Positions 1-11,351 of a DNA stretch of 64,000 nucleotides are shown piece after piece. The stretch is taken from NCBI GenBank assembly GCA_029953615.1, contig CP124529.1, positions 1,950,998 through 2,014,997 on the forward strand, read 5' to 3'. The notes under the pieces were generated by a model. It was not told where the DNA came from, searched no databases, and was given only the letters and a program-made list of their open reading frames with translations. The first letter of the stretch is position 1; each line of letters starts with the position of its first letter. Source of the stretch: Pseudomonas putida (GTDB taxonomy: Bacteria > Pseudomonadota > Gammaproteobacteria > Pseudomonadales > Pseudomonadaceae). A program made the position numbers and the translations under genes.

Positions 1-206
1 CGGGCTTCGTCGAGGAACAGCCGCCCTGCCTCGCTCAGCTCGACCCGACGGTTGGTACGCTCGAACAGGCGGGCCCCCAGTTCCTGCTCCAGCGCCTGGA
101 TCTGTTGGCTCAAGGGGGGTTGCGAAATACCCAACTGCCGAGCAGCGCGGCCAAAGTGCAGCTCTTCGGCCACGGCGATGAAGTAACGCAGATGACGCAA
201 TTCCAT
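1..206 (-). CDS. LysR-type transcriptional regulator, N-terminal part (truncated by window edge)
   Basis: Only the first 68 codons lie in the window; the gene continues leftwards past position 1. The translated start [18 protein letters not shown] followed by the [17 protein letters not shown] helix-turn-helix and the [19 protein letters not shown] wing is the standard N-terminal DNA-binding domain of LysR regulators. Start chosen at the ATG at 206-204, where family homology begins. It is divergent from the MFS transporter at 316, the usual arrangement of a LysR protein with its target, so it probably controls that gene (inference). Effector and full length cannot be seen. Confidence 0.93.
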   Translation of the reverse strand, partial: MELRHLRYFIAVAEELHFGRAARQLGISQPPLSQQIQALEQELGARLFERTNRRVELSEAGRLFLDEA

Positions 207-315
207 GAGTGGCTCCGAACAGGTCGCAAAACGTCTCAAATAGGTCGAACAATATATTGGATGTAATTATTAGCCAGCTATATGCTTTTTTTCATTGCGC
301 CAGAGGTACCCGCCC
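207..315. promoter_or_regulatory. Divergent LysR/MFS promoter region
   Basis: This 109-bp spacer between two divergent genes is clearly AT-richer than its flanks, especially around 245-292, and contains the short palindrome AATATATT near 250. LysR regulators normally bind such spacers at T-N11-A sites. No single operator can be assigned by eye, and no clean -35/-10 pair is claimed. Confidence 0.35.
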
Positions 316-1560
316 GTGAAAACTGCTGTAGCGCCCCTTCCCGCCGAGCCCGAACCTGCCCCGCTGAACGAAATGTGGATCGAAAAAGGCACCCCCGCTT
401 TCATGAAGACCGTGCTGGCACTGTTCAGCGGCGGCTTCGCCACCTTCGCCCTGCTGTACTGCGTGCAGCCGATGATGCCGTTGCTGTCGAAGGAATTTGC
501 CATCAATGCGGCGCAGAGCAGCCTGGTGCTGTCGGTCTCCACAGCCATGCTGGCGTTCGGCCTGTTGATCACCGGCCCCATCTCCGACCGCATCGGGCGC
601 AAGCCGGTGATGGTGTTTGCCCTGGTCTGCGCCGCCCTCTCCACCCTGGCCAGCGCGATAATGCCGAGCTGGGAGCTGGTACTGGCCACCCGCGCCCTGG
701 TCGGCCTGTCACTCAGCGGCCTGGCGGCGGTGGCCATGACCTACCTGAGCGAAGAAATTCACCCACAGCACATCGGCCTGGCCATGGGCTTGTATATCGG
801 TGGCAATGCCATTGGCGGTATGAGCGGGCGCCTGATCACCGGCGTGCTGATCGACTTCGTCAGCTGGCACACGGCGATGCTGACCATCGGCGGCCTGGCC
901 CTGGTGGCGGCGCTGGTGTTCTGGAAGGTGCTGCCCGAATCGCGCAATTTCCGCGCGCAGGCGATGAACCCACGCAGCCTGCTGGATGGTTTCGTCATGC
1001 ACTTCAGGGATGCCGGCCTGCCCTGGCTGTTCCTCGAAGCCTTCCTGCTGATGGGCGCTTTCGTCACCCTGTTCAACTACATCGGCTACCGCCTGCTGGC
1101 CGAGCCCTACCACATGAACCAGGCGCTGGTCGGCTTGCTGTCGGTGGTGTACCTGTCTGGCATCTACAGCTCGGCGCAGGTCGGCGCGTTGGCCGACAAG
1201 CTGGGCCGGCGCAAGGTTTTCTGGGCCAGTATCGTGGTCATGGCGGGCGGCTTGCTGATGACCCTGGCCAGCCCGCTGGTGATGGTGATTGCCGGCATGC
1301 TGGTGTTCACCTTTGGCTTCTTCGGCGCGCACTCGGTGGCCAGCAGCTGGATCGGCCGCCGGGCCTTGAAGGCCAAGGGGCAGGCGTCGTCGTTGTACCT
1401 GTTCAGCTATTACGCGGGGTCGAGTGTGGCCGGTACGGCGGGCGGGGTGTTCTGGCACCAGTGGGGTTGGAATGGCATCGGGTTGTTCATCGGCAGCCTG
1501 CTGGTGGTAGCGCTGCTGGTGGCGCTACACCTGAGCAAGCTGCCACCGAAATCGGTGTGA
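316..1560 (+). CDS. MFS transporter, YnfM-like
   Basis: A 414-residue major facilitator superfamily protein with about twelve hydrophobic segments and a roughly 35-residue cytoplasmic N-tail. The loop 2-3 signature is present as GPISDRIGRKPVMV, and a repeat of it (ALADKLGRRKV) opens the second half, as expected for an MFS fold. Overall sequence resembles the YnfM/arabinose-efflux type of inner membrane transporters; the substrate is unknown. The GTG at 316 is preferred over an upstream TTG at 295 because AGAGG at 302-306 sits nine bases before it. Probably controlled by the divergent LysR protein. A REP pair lies just downstream. Confidence 0.88.
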   Translation: MKTAVAPLPAEPEPAPLNEMWIEKGTPAFMKTVLALFSGGFATFALLYCVQPMMPLLSKEFAINAAQSSLVLSVSTAMLAFGLLITGPISDRIGRKPVMVFALVCAALSTLASAIMPSWELVLATRALVGLSLSGLAAVAMTYLSEEIHPQHIGLAMGLYIGGNAIGGMSGRLITGVLIDFVSWHTAMLTIGGLALVAALVFWKVLPESRNFRAQAMNPRSLLDGFVMHFRDAGLPWLFLEAFLLMGAFVTLFNYIGYRLLAEPYHMNQALVGLLSVVYLSGIYSSAQVGALADKLGRRKVFWASIVVMAGGLLMTLASPLVMVIAGMLVFTFGFFGAHSVASSWIGRRALKAKGQASSLYLFSYYAGSSVAGTAGGVFWHQWGWNGIGLFIGSLLVVALLVALHLSKLPPKSV

Positions 1561-1564
1561 AGCA

Positions 1565-1629
1565 TTCGCGGGCACGCCCGCTCCCACAGGTTCGGCGCAG
1601 TACCCTGTGGGAGCGGGCGTGCCCGCGAA
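1565..1629. repeat. REP pair, family A
   Basis: Two inverted copies of a palindromic REP unit (TTCGCGGGCACGCCCGCTCC and its reverse complement) are separated by a short spacer containing TTCGGCGCAG. The same unit recurs at 3288, 19341, 28325, 36083 and 51793. It lies in the gap between convergent genes. It closely resembles the roughly 35-bp REP described for P. putida. Confidence 0.9.
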
Positions 1630-1641
1630 GAGGCCAGCGGA

Positions 1642-1989
1642 TCAGTTGATGATCTCAACCATATCCACATCCACCTCCCGGCTCATCAGGTGCTTCTCCA
1701 CCTCGCCGGTCAGCTTGACCTTGGTCTTGTCATTGAACGGTGTCGTCGGCAGGTCTTCATCATCGATTTCCACGGTGATGGTGCCGGTGTTGTCCTTGAA
1801 CTCGTACTTGTCGTCGTTGTTGATCTTTTTGGTCACGAAGCCTTGCAGCACCACTGGTGTGTCGTCGGCAGCGTCGTTCGCCGCTGCTACAGTGGTGACG
1901 GACTGGGCACCGGGGCCGGTATAACCGGCGGCCAGGGCGGCAGTGCTGAACAACGGGGCGAGGATCAACGCAAGATAACGTGCTTTCAT
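1642..1989 (-). CDS. Periplasmic OB-fold protein, YgiW/YdeI (BOF) family
   Basis: A 115-residue protein starting MKARYLALILAPLF with a cleavable signal peptide ending near ALAAG, followed by a short linker and one bacterial OB-fold (BOF) domain: VVLQGFVTKKI, YEFKDNTGTITVEID and VKLTGEVEKH are the typical strands. Family members are small periplasmic proteins linked to stress and cation tolerance; no catalytic role is known. The ATG at 1989 is chosen because the signal peptide begins there; an upstream extension to about 2100 would cover the hemE terminator. It converges with the MFS gene. Confidence 0.85.
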   Translation of the reverse strand: MKARYLALILAPLFSTAALAAGYTGPGAQSVTTVAAANDAADDTPVVLQGFVTKKINNDDKYEFKDNTGTITVEIDDEDLPTTPFNDKTKVKLTGEVEKHLMSREVDVDMVEIIN

Positions 1990-2060
1990 GAGGATCGGGT
2001 CCTGTTTCGGTTTCGATGGGACCAGATTAACGACGATCGCTGAATTAAAACTTAATGCAA

Positions 2061-2088
2061 CAAAAAGCCCGGCACATGGCCGGGCTTT
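2061..2088 (-). terminator. Rho-independent terminator of hemE
   Basis: Reading the minus strand, a perfect stem AAAGCCCGGC / GCCGGGCTTT with a short loop runs into a T tract, 18 bases after the hemE stop. It ends the hemE transcript before the OB-fold gene. Confidence 0.85.
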
Positions 2089-2105
2089 CGTGTTCAGCAA
2101 TCAAT

Positions 2106-3170
2106 TCACTGATGATACTGCGCCGACAGCTCATGCACGGCGTTGATGAACACGCCGGCGTGCTCCGGGTCGACTTCCGGGGTGATACCGTGGCCCAGGT
2201 TGAACACATGGCCTGTGCCGTGGCCATAGCTGGCCAGGATGCGCGCCACTTCCTTGCGGATGGCCTCGGGCTTGGCGTACAGCACGGTCGGGTCCATGTT
2301 GCCCTGCAGCGCAACCTTGTCACCCACGCGGCGGCGGGCATCGCCGATCTCGCAGGTCCAGTCCAGGCCCAGCGCGTCGGCACCGGCTTCAGCGATGCTT
2401 TCCAGCCACAGGCCGCCGTTCTTGGTGAACAGGATCACCGGCACCTTCCGCCCTTCGTGCTCGCGGATCAGGCCGCTGACGATCTTGCGCATGTAGGCCA
2501 GGGAAAACTCCTGGTAAGCCGCCGCCGACAGGTTGCCACCCCAGGTGTCGAAAATCTGTACAGCCTGGGCACCCGCGAGGATCTGGCCATTGAGGTAGCT
2601 GGTGACCGACTGGGCCAGTTTGTCCAGCAGCAGGTGCAGAGCCTGCGGGTTGTCGTAGGCCATGGCCTTGGTCTTGCGGAAGTCCTTCGACGAGCCGCCT
2701 TCGACCATATAAGTGGCCAAGGTCCAAGGGCTGCCGGAGAAGCCGATCAGCGGTACGCGACCATTCAGTTCGCGGCGGATGGTGCTGACGGCGTCCATCA
2801 CATAACCAAGGTCTTTCTGCGGGTCGGGGATCGGCAGCGCTTCGATGTCGGCCGGGGTGCTGATGACCTTCTTGAAACGCGGACCTTCGCCGGTTTCGAA
2901 ATACAGGCCCAGGCCCATGGCATCGGGGATGGTGAGGATGTCCGAGAACAGGATCGCTGCGTCCAGCGGATAGCGGTCCAGCGGCTGCAGGGTAACCTCG
3001 CAGGCGAACTGCGGGTTCATGCACAGGCTCATGAAGTCACCGGCCTTGGCGCGGCTGGCGCGGTACTCCGGCAGGTAGCGGCCGGCCTGGCGCATCATCC
3101 ACACCGGGGTGACGTCTACGGGTTGCTTGAGCAGTGCACGCAGGAAACGATCGTTCTTCAGGGCAGTCAT
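2106..3170 (-). CDS. hemE: Uroporphyrinogen decarboxylase
   Basis: A 354-residue protein, the normal HemE length. It decarboxylates the four acetate side chains of uroporphyrinogen III to give coproporphyrinogen III in cytosolic haem synthesis. The N-terminal substrate-binding signature is visible as [14 protein letters not shown] near residue 25-38, and the second family signature with the catalytic aspartate as [17 protein letters not shown] at 3170 matches the family start ([14 protein letters not shown]); the ribosome site is weak. It stands alone, with its own terminator downstream and a REP pair upstream. Confidence 0.97.
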   Translation of the reverse strand: MTALKNDRFLRALLKQPVDVTPVWMMRQAGRYLPEYRASRAKAGDFMSLCMNPQFACEVTLQPLDRYPLDAAILFSDILTIPDAMGLGLYFETGEGPRFKKVISTPADIEALPIPDPQKDLGYVMDAVSTIRRELNGRVPLIGFSGSPWTLATYMVEGGSSKDFRKTKAMAYDNPQALHLLLDKLAQSVTSYLNGQILAGAQAVQIFDTWGGNLSAAAYQEFSLAYMRKIVSGLIREHEGRKVPVILFTKNGGLWLESIAEAGADALGLDWTCEIGDARRRVGDKVALQGNMDPTVLYAKPEAIRKEVARILASYGHGTGHVFNLGHGITPEVDPEHAGVFINAVHELSAQYHQ

Positions 3171-3287
3171 GTCGGCATCCGGAAAAATAGTGCGGGCATT
3201 TTCTCAGAGGCCAGCGCAAAAGGCACGGCCATGGCCATGCGTTTTGTCTATTGGATGCTACAGATCAAGCGTTTTTGTATACAAAGC

Positions 3288-3352
3288 TTCGCGGGCACGC
3301 CCGCTCCCACAGATTCTGCGCTGAACCTGTGGGAGCGGGCATGCCCGCGAAC
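3288..3352. repeat. REP pair, family A
   Basis: Two inverted family A REP units flank a 14-base spacer, located between hemE and gltD in the gltD downstream region. The right copy carries GGGCATGCCC rather than GGGCGTGCCC, the same variant seen at 19341. Confidence 0.9.
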
Positions 3353-3362
3353 TGGTCGAAAA

Positions 3363-4784
<1,422 letters not shown>

Positions 4785-4823
4785 TCAAAACCTCTTTACC
4801 GCAGTTGCCAGCCTCAGGCTGCA

Positions 4824-4883
4824 AGCTGCAAGACGATCACTTGAGCACGACGGGCCCCGCGCACGGGGCCGTCACTTGCAGCT
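4824..4883 (-). other. Intercistronic nested hairpin between gltB and gltD
   Basis: The inner stem pairs GACGG-GCCCCG (4849-4859) with CGGGG-CCGTC (4864-4873), with one bulge. An outer arm AGCTGCAAG (4824-4832) pairs with CTTGCAGCT (4875-4883). No T tract follows on the minus strand, so this is more likely an mRNA stability or processing element than a terminator. Confidence 0.55.
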
Positions 4884-4887
4884 GTTG

Positions 4888-7800
4888 TTACTGCGGGTTG
4901 GCACGGGTGCTGGACAGCAGTTGCTTCAGGTTGGCTGCCTTCGGCTTGACCAGCCAGAAGCGCCGCACGTAGTCGTCCAGGTTCTCCGAGAGCTCACGCC
5001 CCCACTCGCTGCCGGTCTCTTCCACGTACTCGGCAAGGACCCGCGCCAGGTGGCTGCGGTAGGCCTCCATCGCTTCACCACTGATACGCTGGATTTCCAC
5101 CAGCTCATGGTTGAGCTTGTCGACGAAGGTATTGTCCATGTCGAGCACGTAGGCGAAGCCGCCAGTCATGCCAGAACCGAAGTTGTAACCGGTCTTGCCC
5201 AGCACGCAGACAAAGCCGCCGGTCATGTATTCACAGCAGTGATCGCCAGTGCCCTCGACAACAGCGTGGGCGCCGGAGTTACGTACAGCGAAGCGCTCGC
5301 CAGCAGTACCCGCGGCAAACAGCTTGCCGCCAGTGGCGCCGTACAGGCAGGTGTTGCCGACGATGGCGCTGTGCTGGGTTTCGAACGGGCTGCCGGCAGG
5401 CGGCACGATGGTGACCTTGCCACCGGTCATGCCCTTGCCGACGTAGTCGTTGGCGTCACCTTCCAGGTGCAGGTTCAGGCCACCGGCGTTCCACACGCCG
5501 AAGCTCTGGCCCGCGGTGCCCTTGAAACGGAAGGTGATCGGCGCCGCAGCCATGCCCTGGTTGCCGTGCAGGCGGGCGATCTCGCCCGACACGCGCGCAC
5601 CGATGGAGCGGTCGCAGTTGCAGATGTCGAGGTTGAACTCGCCACCGGCCTGGTCGCGGATGGCCGGCATGGCCATTTCCACCATCTTCTCGGCCAGCTC
5701 GCCCTGGTCGAACGGCGGGTTCTTGTCGACTTCGCAGAATTGCGGCTTGTCAGCCGGGATGTGCGAGCTGCCCAGCAGCGGCGACAGGTCCAGATACTGT
5801 TGGCGCTCGGTGTCACCTGGCAGCACCTCGAGCAGGTCGGTACGGCCGATCAGCTCGCCGAGGCTGCGCACGCCCAGCTTGGCCAGCCACTCACGGGTTT
5901 CTTCGGCGACGAAGGTGAAGAAGTTGATCACCATGTCGACGGTGCCGATGTAGTGGTCCTTGCGCAGCTTGTCGTTCTGGGTAGCGACGCCGGTGGCGCA
6001 GTTGTTCAGGTGGCAGATACGCAGGTACTTGCAGCCCAGGGCGATCATTGGCGCGGTACCGAAGCCGAAGCTCTCGGCGCCGAGGATGGCCGCCTTGATC
6101 ACGTCCAGGCCGGTCTTCAGGCCGCCGTCGGTCTGTACCCGCACCTTGCCGCGCAGGTCGTTGCCGCGCAGGGTCTGGTGGGTCTCGGCCAAGCCCAGCT
6201 CCCATGGGGCGCCGGCGTACTTGATCGAGGTCAGCGGCGAAGCACCGGTACCACCGTCGTAGCCGGAGATAGTGATCAGGTCGGCATAGGCCTTGGCCAC
6301 ACCGGCGGCGATGGTTCCGACACCAGCTTCTGCCACCAGCTTGACCGAAACCAGGGCCTGCGGGTTTACCTGCTTGAGGTCGTAGATCAGCTGAGCCAGG
6401 TCTTCGATCGAGTAGATGTCGTGGTGCGGCGGTGGCGAGATCAGGGTCACGCCCGGTACCGCGTAACGCAGCTTGGCGATCAGGCCGTTGACCTTGCCGC
6501 CTGGCAGCTGGCCGCCCTCCCCGGGCTTGGCGCCCTGGGCAACCTTGATCTGCAGCACTTCGGCGTTGACCAGGTATTCCGGGGTCACGCCAAAGCGGCC
6601 GGTGGCCACCTGCTTGATCTTCGAGCTCTTGATGGTGCCGTAGCGCGACGGGTCTTCACCGCCCTCACCGGAGTTGGAACGCGCGCCCAGGCGGTTCATC
6701 GCCTCGGCCAGCGCTTCGTGGGCCTCTGGCGACAGTGCGCCCAGCGAGATACCGGCAGAGTCGAAGCGCTTGAGGATCGCCTCCAGCGGCTCGATCTGCT
6801 CCAGCGGCAGCGGCTGGTCGGCCACCTTCACCTTCAGCAGGTCGCGGATCATCGACACCGGGCGCTGGTCGACCAGCGTGGTGTATTCCTTGAACTTGGC
6901 GTAATCGCCCTGCTGCACGGCAGCCTGCAGGGTGTTGACCACGTCCGGGTTGTAGGCGTGGTATTCGCCACCATGGACAAACTTCAGCAGGCCGCCTTGC
7001 TGGATCGGCTTGCGCGCGCTCCAGGCTTCGGCTGCCAGCAGTTTCTGGTCGCTTTCCAGGTCTGCGAAACGCGCACCCTTGATGCGGCTGGAAACGCCCT
7101 TGAAGCTCAGGCCGACCACTTCCTCGGCCAGGCCGATGGCTTCGAACAGCTGCGCGCCACGGTACGAGGCGATAGTGGAGATACCCATCTTCGACAGGAT
7201 CTTCAGCAGGCCCTTGGAGATGCCCTTGCGGTAGTACTTGAAGACTTCGTCCAGGTCGCCCAGCACTTCGCCGGTACGGATCAGATCAGCCAGCACTTCA
7301 TAGGCCAGGTACGGATAAACGGCCGAGGCACCGAAGCCCAGCAGCACGGCGAAGTGATGTGGGTCACGGGCGGTGGCGGTTTCCACCAGGATGTTGCTGT
7401 CGCAACGCAGGCCCTGTTCGGTCAGGCGGTGGTGCACCGCACCCACAGCCAGCGAGGCGTGTACCGGCAGCTTGCCCGGGGCGATGTAGCGGTCGCTCAG
7501 CACCAGCTGGGTCTTGCCAGCGCGCACGGCTTCTTCAGCCTGGTCGGCGATGTTGCGGATGGCCGCTTCCAGGCCGACGCTCTCTTCATAGTTGAGGTCG
7601 ATCAGCTGGCGGTCGAAGCCTTCGCGCTCCAGGTTCATCAGCGAACGCCACTTGGCGGGCGAAATGACCGGCGAGCTGAGGATTACCCGCGAAGCGTGCT
7701 CCGGGGATTCCTGGAAGATGTTGCGCTCGGCACCCAGGCAGATTTCCAGGGACATGACGATCGCTTCGCGCAGCGGGTCGATCGGCGGGTTGGTCACCTG

Positions 7801-9333
7801 GGCGAACTGCTGGCGGAAGAAATCGTACGGCGAACGCACGCGCTGCGACAGCACGGCCATCGGCGTGTCGTCACCCATCGAGCCGACCGCTTCCTGGCCC
7901 TGCTCGCCGAGCGGGCGCAGCACCTGGTCACGCTCCTCGAAGGTGACCTGGAACATCTTCATGTATTGCTTGAGCTGGTCGGCGTCGTAGCTGGCCACGC
8001 CCTGGTCGTCGGTCAGCGTCGCCTGAATGCGCGTGGCATGCTGACGCAGCCAGCGTTTGTACGGGTGGCGCGACTTCAGGCGGTTGTCGATAGCGTCGGT
8101 GTCGAGGATCTGGCCGGTTTCGGTGTCCACGGCGAAGATCTGGCCCGGGCCGACACGGCCCTTGGCGATGACGTCCTCGGGCTTGTAGTCCCATACGCCG
8201 ATTTCCGAGGCCAAGGTGATGTAGCCGTTCTTGGTGGTCACCCAGCGCGCCGGGCGCAGACCGTTCCGGTCGAGCAGGCACACCGCGTGGCGGCCTTCGG
8301 TCATGACGATACCGGCCGGGCCATCCCACGGTTCCATGTGCATGGAGTTGTATTCGTAGAAGGCGCGCAGGTCGGCGTCCATGGTCTCGACGTTCTGCCA
8401 GGCTGGCGGTACCAGCATGCGCACACCACGGAACAGGTCGATACCGCCGGTGACCATCAGCTCCAGCATGTTGTCCATGCTGGAGGAATCGGAACCGACG
8501 CGGTTGACCAGCGGGCCGAGCTCTTCGAGGTCGGGGATCAGGTCGTTGGCGAACTTGGTGCGACGGGCCATGGCCCAGTTGCGGTTGCCGGTGATGGTGT
8601 TGATCTCGCCGTTGTGGGCGAGGAAGCGGAACGGCTGCGCCAGCGGCCATTTCGGCAGGGTGTTGGTGGAGAAGCGCTGGTGGAACACGCAGATCGCGGT
8701 TTGCAGGCGCTCGTCACCCAGGTCCGGGTAGAACGCCGCCAGATCGCGCGGCATCATCAGGCCTTTGTAGATGATGGTTTTGTGCGAGAAGCTGCAGATG
8801 TAGTGGTCGGCGTCGTGGGCGTTGGCCACGGACGAACGGCGACGGGCACTGAACAGCTTGATGGCGAATTCCTGGTCGCTGAGGCCTTCCCCACCGATGA
8901 ACACCTGCTCGATCTGCGGCAGGCGCTCCAGGGCCAGGCGGCCGAGCACGCTAGTGTCGATCGGCACCTTGCGCCAGCCGACCAGTTTCAGGCCGGCAGC
9001 GAGGATTTCGCGGTCCATGTTGGCGCGGGCGGCTTCGGCTTTGACCGGGTCCTGGTTGAAGAACACCATGCCGACGGCGTACTGCCTGGGCAGCTCGACG
9101 GCGAAGTGCTCCTGGGCCACGGCACGCAGGAACTGATCGGGCTTCTGCATGAGCAGACCGCAACCGTCACCGGTCTTGCCGTCGGCGTTGATGCCGCCGC
9201 GGTGGGTCATGCAAGTCAGGGCCTGCATGGCGGTTTGCAGAAGATGGTGGCTCGGTTCGCCCGTCATATGGGCGATCAGGCCAAAACCACAGTTGTCCTT
9301 GAATTCTTCGGGATGGTACAGACCTGTTTTCAT
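4888..9333 (-). CDS. gltB: Glutamate synthase [NADPH] large subunit
   Basis: A 1481-residue alpha subunit that hydrolyses glutamine, channels the ammonia and forms glutamate from 2-oxoglutarate. The start [18 protein letters not shown] leaves a short propeptide before Cys15, the N-terminal nucleophile of the class II glutaminase domain. The central and FMN synthase domains follow, with the [3Fe-4S] ligands in [12 protein letters not shown] near residue 1099, then the C-terminal GXGXG beta-helix. An in-frame upstream extension to 9393 is rejected: GGTGAG lies nine bases before the ATG at 9333 and the family begins here. First gene of gltBD. Confidence 0.97.
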   Translation of the reverse strand: MKTGLYHPEEFKDNCGFGLIAHMTGEPSHHLLQTAMQALTCMTHRGGINADGKTGDGCGLLMQKPDQFLRAVAQEHFAVELPRQYAVGMVFFNQDPVKAEAARANMDREILAAGLKLVGWRKVPIDTSVLGRLALERLPQIEQVFIGGEGLSDQEFAIKLFSARRRSSVANAHDADHYICSFSHKTIIYKGLMMPRDLAAFYPDLGDERLQTAICVFHQRFSTNTLPKWPLAQPFRFLAHNGEINTITGNRNWAMARRTKFANDLIPDLEELGPLVNRVGSDSSSMDNMLELMVTGGIDLFRGVRMLVPPAWQNVETMDADLRAFYEYNSMHMEPWDGPAGIVMTEGRHAVCLLDRNGLRPARWVTTKNGYITLASEIGVWDYKPEDVIAKGRVGPGQIFAVDTETGQILDTDAIDNRLKSRHPYKRWLRQHATRIQATLTDDQGVASYDADQLKQYMKMFQVTFEERDQVLRPLGEQGQEAVGSMGDDTPMAVLSQRVRSPYDFFRQQFAQVTNPPIDPLREAIVMSLEICLGAERNIFQESPEHASRVILSSPVISPAKWRSLMNLEREGFDRQLIDLNYEESVGLEAAIRNIADQAEEAVRAGKTQLVLSDRYIAPGKLPVHASLAVGAVHHRLTEQGLRCDSNILVETATARDPHHFAVLLGFGASAVYPYLAYEVLADLIRTGEVLGDLDEVFKYYRKGISKGLLKILSKMGISTIASYRGAQLFEAIGLAEEVVGLSFKGVSSRIKGARFADLESDQKLLAAEAWSARKPIQQGGLLKFVHGGEYHAYNPDVVNTLQAAVQQGDYAKFKEYTTLVDQRPVSMIRDLLKVKVADQPLPLEQIEPLEAILKRFDSAGISLGALSPEAHEALAEAMNRLGARSNSGEGGEDPSRYGTIKSSKIKQVATGRFGVTPEYLVNAEVLQIKVAQGAKPGEGGQLPGGKVNGLIAKLRYAVPGVTLISPPPHHDIYSIEDLAQLIYDLKQVNPQALVSVKLVAEAGVGTIAAGVAKAYADLITISGYDGGTGASPLTSIKYAGAPWELGLAETHQTLRGNDLRGKVRVQTDGGLKTGLDVIKAAILGAESFGFGTAPMIALGCKYLRICHLNNCATGVATQNDKLRKDHYIGTVDMVINFFTFVAEETREWLAKLGVRSLGELIGRTDLLEVLPGDTERQQYLDLSPLLGSSHIPADKPQFCEVDKNPPFDQGELAEKMVEMAMPAIRDQAGGEFNLDICNCDRSIGARVSGEIARLHGNQGMAAAPITFRFKGTAGQSFGVWNAGGLNLHLEGDANDYVGKGMTGGKVTIVPPAGSPFETQHSAIVGNTCLYGATGGKLFAAGTAGERFAVRNSGAHAVVEGTGDHCCEYMTGGFVCVLGKTGYNFGSGMTGGFAYVLDMDNTFVDKLNHELVEIQRISGEAMEAYRSHLARVLAEYVEETGSEWGRELSENLDDYVRRFWLVKPKAANLKQLLSSTRANPQ

Positions 9334-9616
9334 AGACACATTCTCACCAGGTTCACCTCTCAACGGAGGTAAATCTCTTTTTTTAACAACCACTTACCAT
9401 CCACGCCGATCAAACGCCAGCTTTTTTGCGGTGGCCATGGAAAACCATTGTTGCACAGCGACAGCGATGCTCACAAATTTTCATGTCTCACCATTGAAAA
9501 TTTATGTCGCAATTTTGAATGTTTTTGCGCCATGCGCCGTGATAGCGGCTTGGCTCGAGTCTGAAGCGTTTCAGCCATGACTGCAAGTAAAGGCTTGTGG
9601 CCGGCAGTCTGGGACA
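9334..9616 (-). promoter_or_regulatory. gltBD upstream regulatory region
   Basis: The region upstream of gltB carries no plausible gene. Positions 9380-9540 are AT-rich compared with the flanks. The clearest element is the perfect inverted repeat at 9475-9503 (arms AAATTTTCA / TGAAAATTT, 11-base spacer), 142 bp before the gltB start. A glutamate synthase operon is normally nitrogen regulated; the site could bind a dimeric regulator such as a LysR or Lrp protein. The binder is inference. Confidence 0.5.
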
Positions 9617-9648
9617 GAAAAGCCTGCCGCGCTCAGGCGCAGCAGGCT
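9617..9648 (-). terminator. Terminator of the pil-aroKB-SPOR cluster
   Basis: On the minus strand, arms AGCCTGC and GCAGGCT with a second matched GCGC/GCGC block and a four-base loop are followed by TTTT. It starts 60 bases after the stop of the AAA-SPOR gene and ends that minus-strand cluster. Confidence 0.75.
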
Positions 9649-9707
9649 ATTCGAATGTCGTTATCGCTCAGCAACTGGGCGGCGGGGGTGATGCCGCCCG
9701 GCAGGTA

Positions 9708-11336
9708 TCAGCGGGCCGAGGCCAGCTCTTGTTGGACGCTGGCGACGGTACGTGGCCAAGGTTTACCAGCCTGGACCTTCGCTGGCAAGTTCTTGATTGC
9801 CGCAACCGCTGCGTCGCGGTTGGCGAAGTTGCCGTAAGTGACTACGTACAGCGGCTTGCCCTGCAGGTTTTTCTTGAAGTAGCGATAGTCGCCACCTTGG
9901 GCCTTGACGAAGGCCTGGGCCGAAGCCTCGGAGCTGGTACCCAGGATTTGCACCACGTAATTGCCAGGTTTCTGCCCGGCGTACCAGCCGCTGTTGCCGC
10001 TGCCACCAGCTGCTGGCTTGTCGGCGGGCTTGGCGGCCGGCTTGGCCACGGCGACCTGGGTCGGTGCAGGTGCAGGCTTGGCAGGCGCTACCGGCTTGGC
10101 AGGCTGGGTTGCAACAGGTTTTGGCGCAGGCGCTACCGGCTGTGGCTGCACCGGCTGGGCTGGCGCTGTGGCTACTGACTGGGCAGGTACCGGTGCCGGG
10201 CCCGCCGGCACACCTTGCGGCGGCGCGATGGTGGTCACGGTTGGCGGTGGGTTGCCTGGCTGCAGGGCAGTATCACCGGCCGGGCTGCCCTCTTCACCCT
10301 CGCCCATGCCCGCGGCCTGGGCCAGCGGCTCGCGCATCACCGGCTGCGACTGGCCAACCAGCGGTAGCGGCATCGGCTGGGACGACCCCGAGAACTCGAT
10401 GGCCGGGTTGCCACCATTGGCCTGGCCCTCGCCAAGCGGCAGCTGGGCCTGGGCAGCCGGCACTTCGGCAGGCGCCTTGTCACCTTTCTTCGGCATCAAC
10501 ACCGCGGCCGCAACCGCGACCACAACCACAGCGGACAGCGCGAGCACATGTTTTTTAGGCATCTTGAACCCCATGGATGGTCGCTTGGCCGTCGAGCGGC
10601 TGGCGATCATGGCTTCGATCAAAGTGTCACGGGCGACCTGGTTGATGTTGCCAGGCCAGCCGTCGGAGTTTTCATGGATATCGACGATCTGTTCACGGCT
10701 GAACACCTCGATGCCCCGGCCAGCACCTTCCAGGCGCTGCTCCAGGTACTCGCGGGTCTCTTCTTCACTGTAGGGGGCGAGCTCAATGATGTGGAAGCGC
10801 TCTTCCTCGACATTGATCTCCTCCAGCCCGGCAATCAGAGACGGCTCACCGAACAGGAACACATGCGGGCGACCTTCCGGTAAACCCGCCGCCAATTCCA
10901 GCAACGCTTGGAGTGCCGACTCGTCGAGTTGTTCCGCATCGTCCACCAGCAAATACACTTCCTGGCCGGTCAGTGCCAGTTGCACCACCTTGGCCAGGAT
11001 TGCCTGCACTTCGGCCTGGGCCACATCCAGGTTCTGCGCGACCTGGCTCAGTACGCTGGCGGCATCGCTGGCGCCACGGGCGGACACCACCACGCTCTGC
11101 ACCGCCTGCTTGTTGGTGCTGGCCACCAGGGCCTGGCGCAGCAGGGTCTTGCCGCTGCCCAGCGGGCCGCTGACAACCAGCATCAGCTGGCTGTAGCGCG
11201 CCAGGTGGTGCAGTTGGCCGAGCACGGGCTTGCGCTGGGCCGGGAAGAACTTGAAGCCGGGCACGCGGGGCGCGAACGGATCGTGGCTCAACTGGTAATG
11301 GTCGAGAAAGGCCTCATCGGCATGCAAACTGGTCAT
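9708..11336 (-). CDS. AAA ATPase - SPOR domain protein (DamX-like)
   Basis: A 542-residue protein with three parts. Residues about 15-250 form an ExeA-like AAA ATPase with Walker A GPLGSGKT (57-64) and Walker B LLVDDAE (129-135). One transmembrane helix follows at about 264-281 (HVLALSAVVVVAVAAAVL). Then a long Pro/Ala/Gln-rich linker leads to a C-terminal SPOR domain at about 460-540, which should bind denuded peptidoglycan at the septum. Downstream of aroK-aroB it occupies the position of damX in enterobacteria, but E. coli DamX lacks the ATPase. It lies 15 bp after aroB and is probably in the same operon. Role in division or envelope work is inferred. Confidence 0.85.
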   Translation of the reverse strand: MTSLHADEAFLDHYQLSHDPFAPRVPGFKFFPAQRKPVLGQLHHLARYSQLMLVVSGPLGSGKTLLRQALVASTNKQAVQSVVVSARGASDAASVLSQVAQNLDVAQAEVQAILAKVVQLALTGQEVYLLVDDAEQLDESALQALLELAAGLPEGRPHVFLFGEPSLIAGLEEINVEEERFHIIELAPYSEEETREYLEQRLEGAGRGIEVFSREQIVDIHENSDGWPGNINQVARDTLIEAMIASRSTAKRPSMGFKMPKKHVLALSAVVVVAVAAAVLMPKKGDKAPAEVPAAQAQLPLGEGQANGGNPAIEFSGSSQPMPLPLVGQSQPVMREPLAQAAGMGEGEEGSPAGDTALQPGNPPPTVTTIAPPQGVPAGPAPVPAQSVATAPAQPVQPQPVAPAPKPVATQPAKPVAPAKPAPAPTQVAVAKPAAKPADKPAAGGSGNSGWYAGQKPGNYVVQILGTSSEASAQAFVKAQGGDYRYFKKNLQGKPLYVVTYGNFANRDAAVAAIKNLPAKVQAGKPWPRTVASVQQELASAR

Positions 11337-11351
11337 TGCGCTGTCACAACC

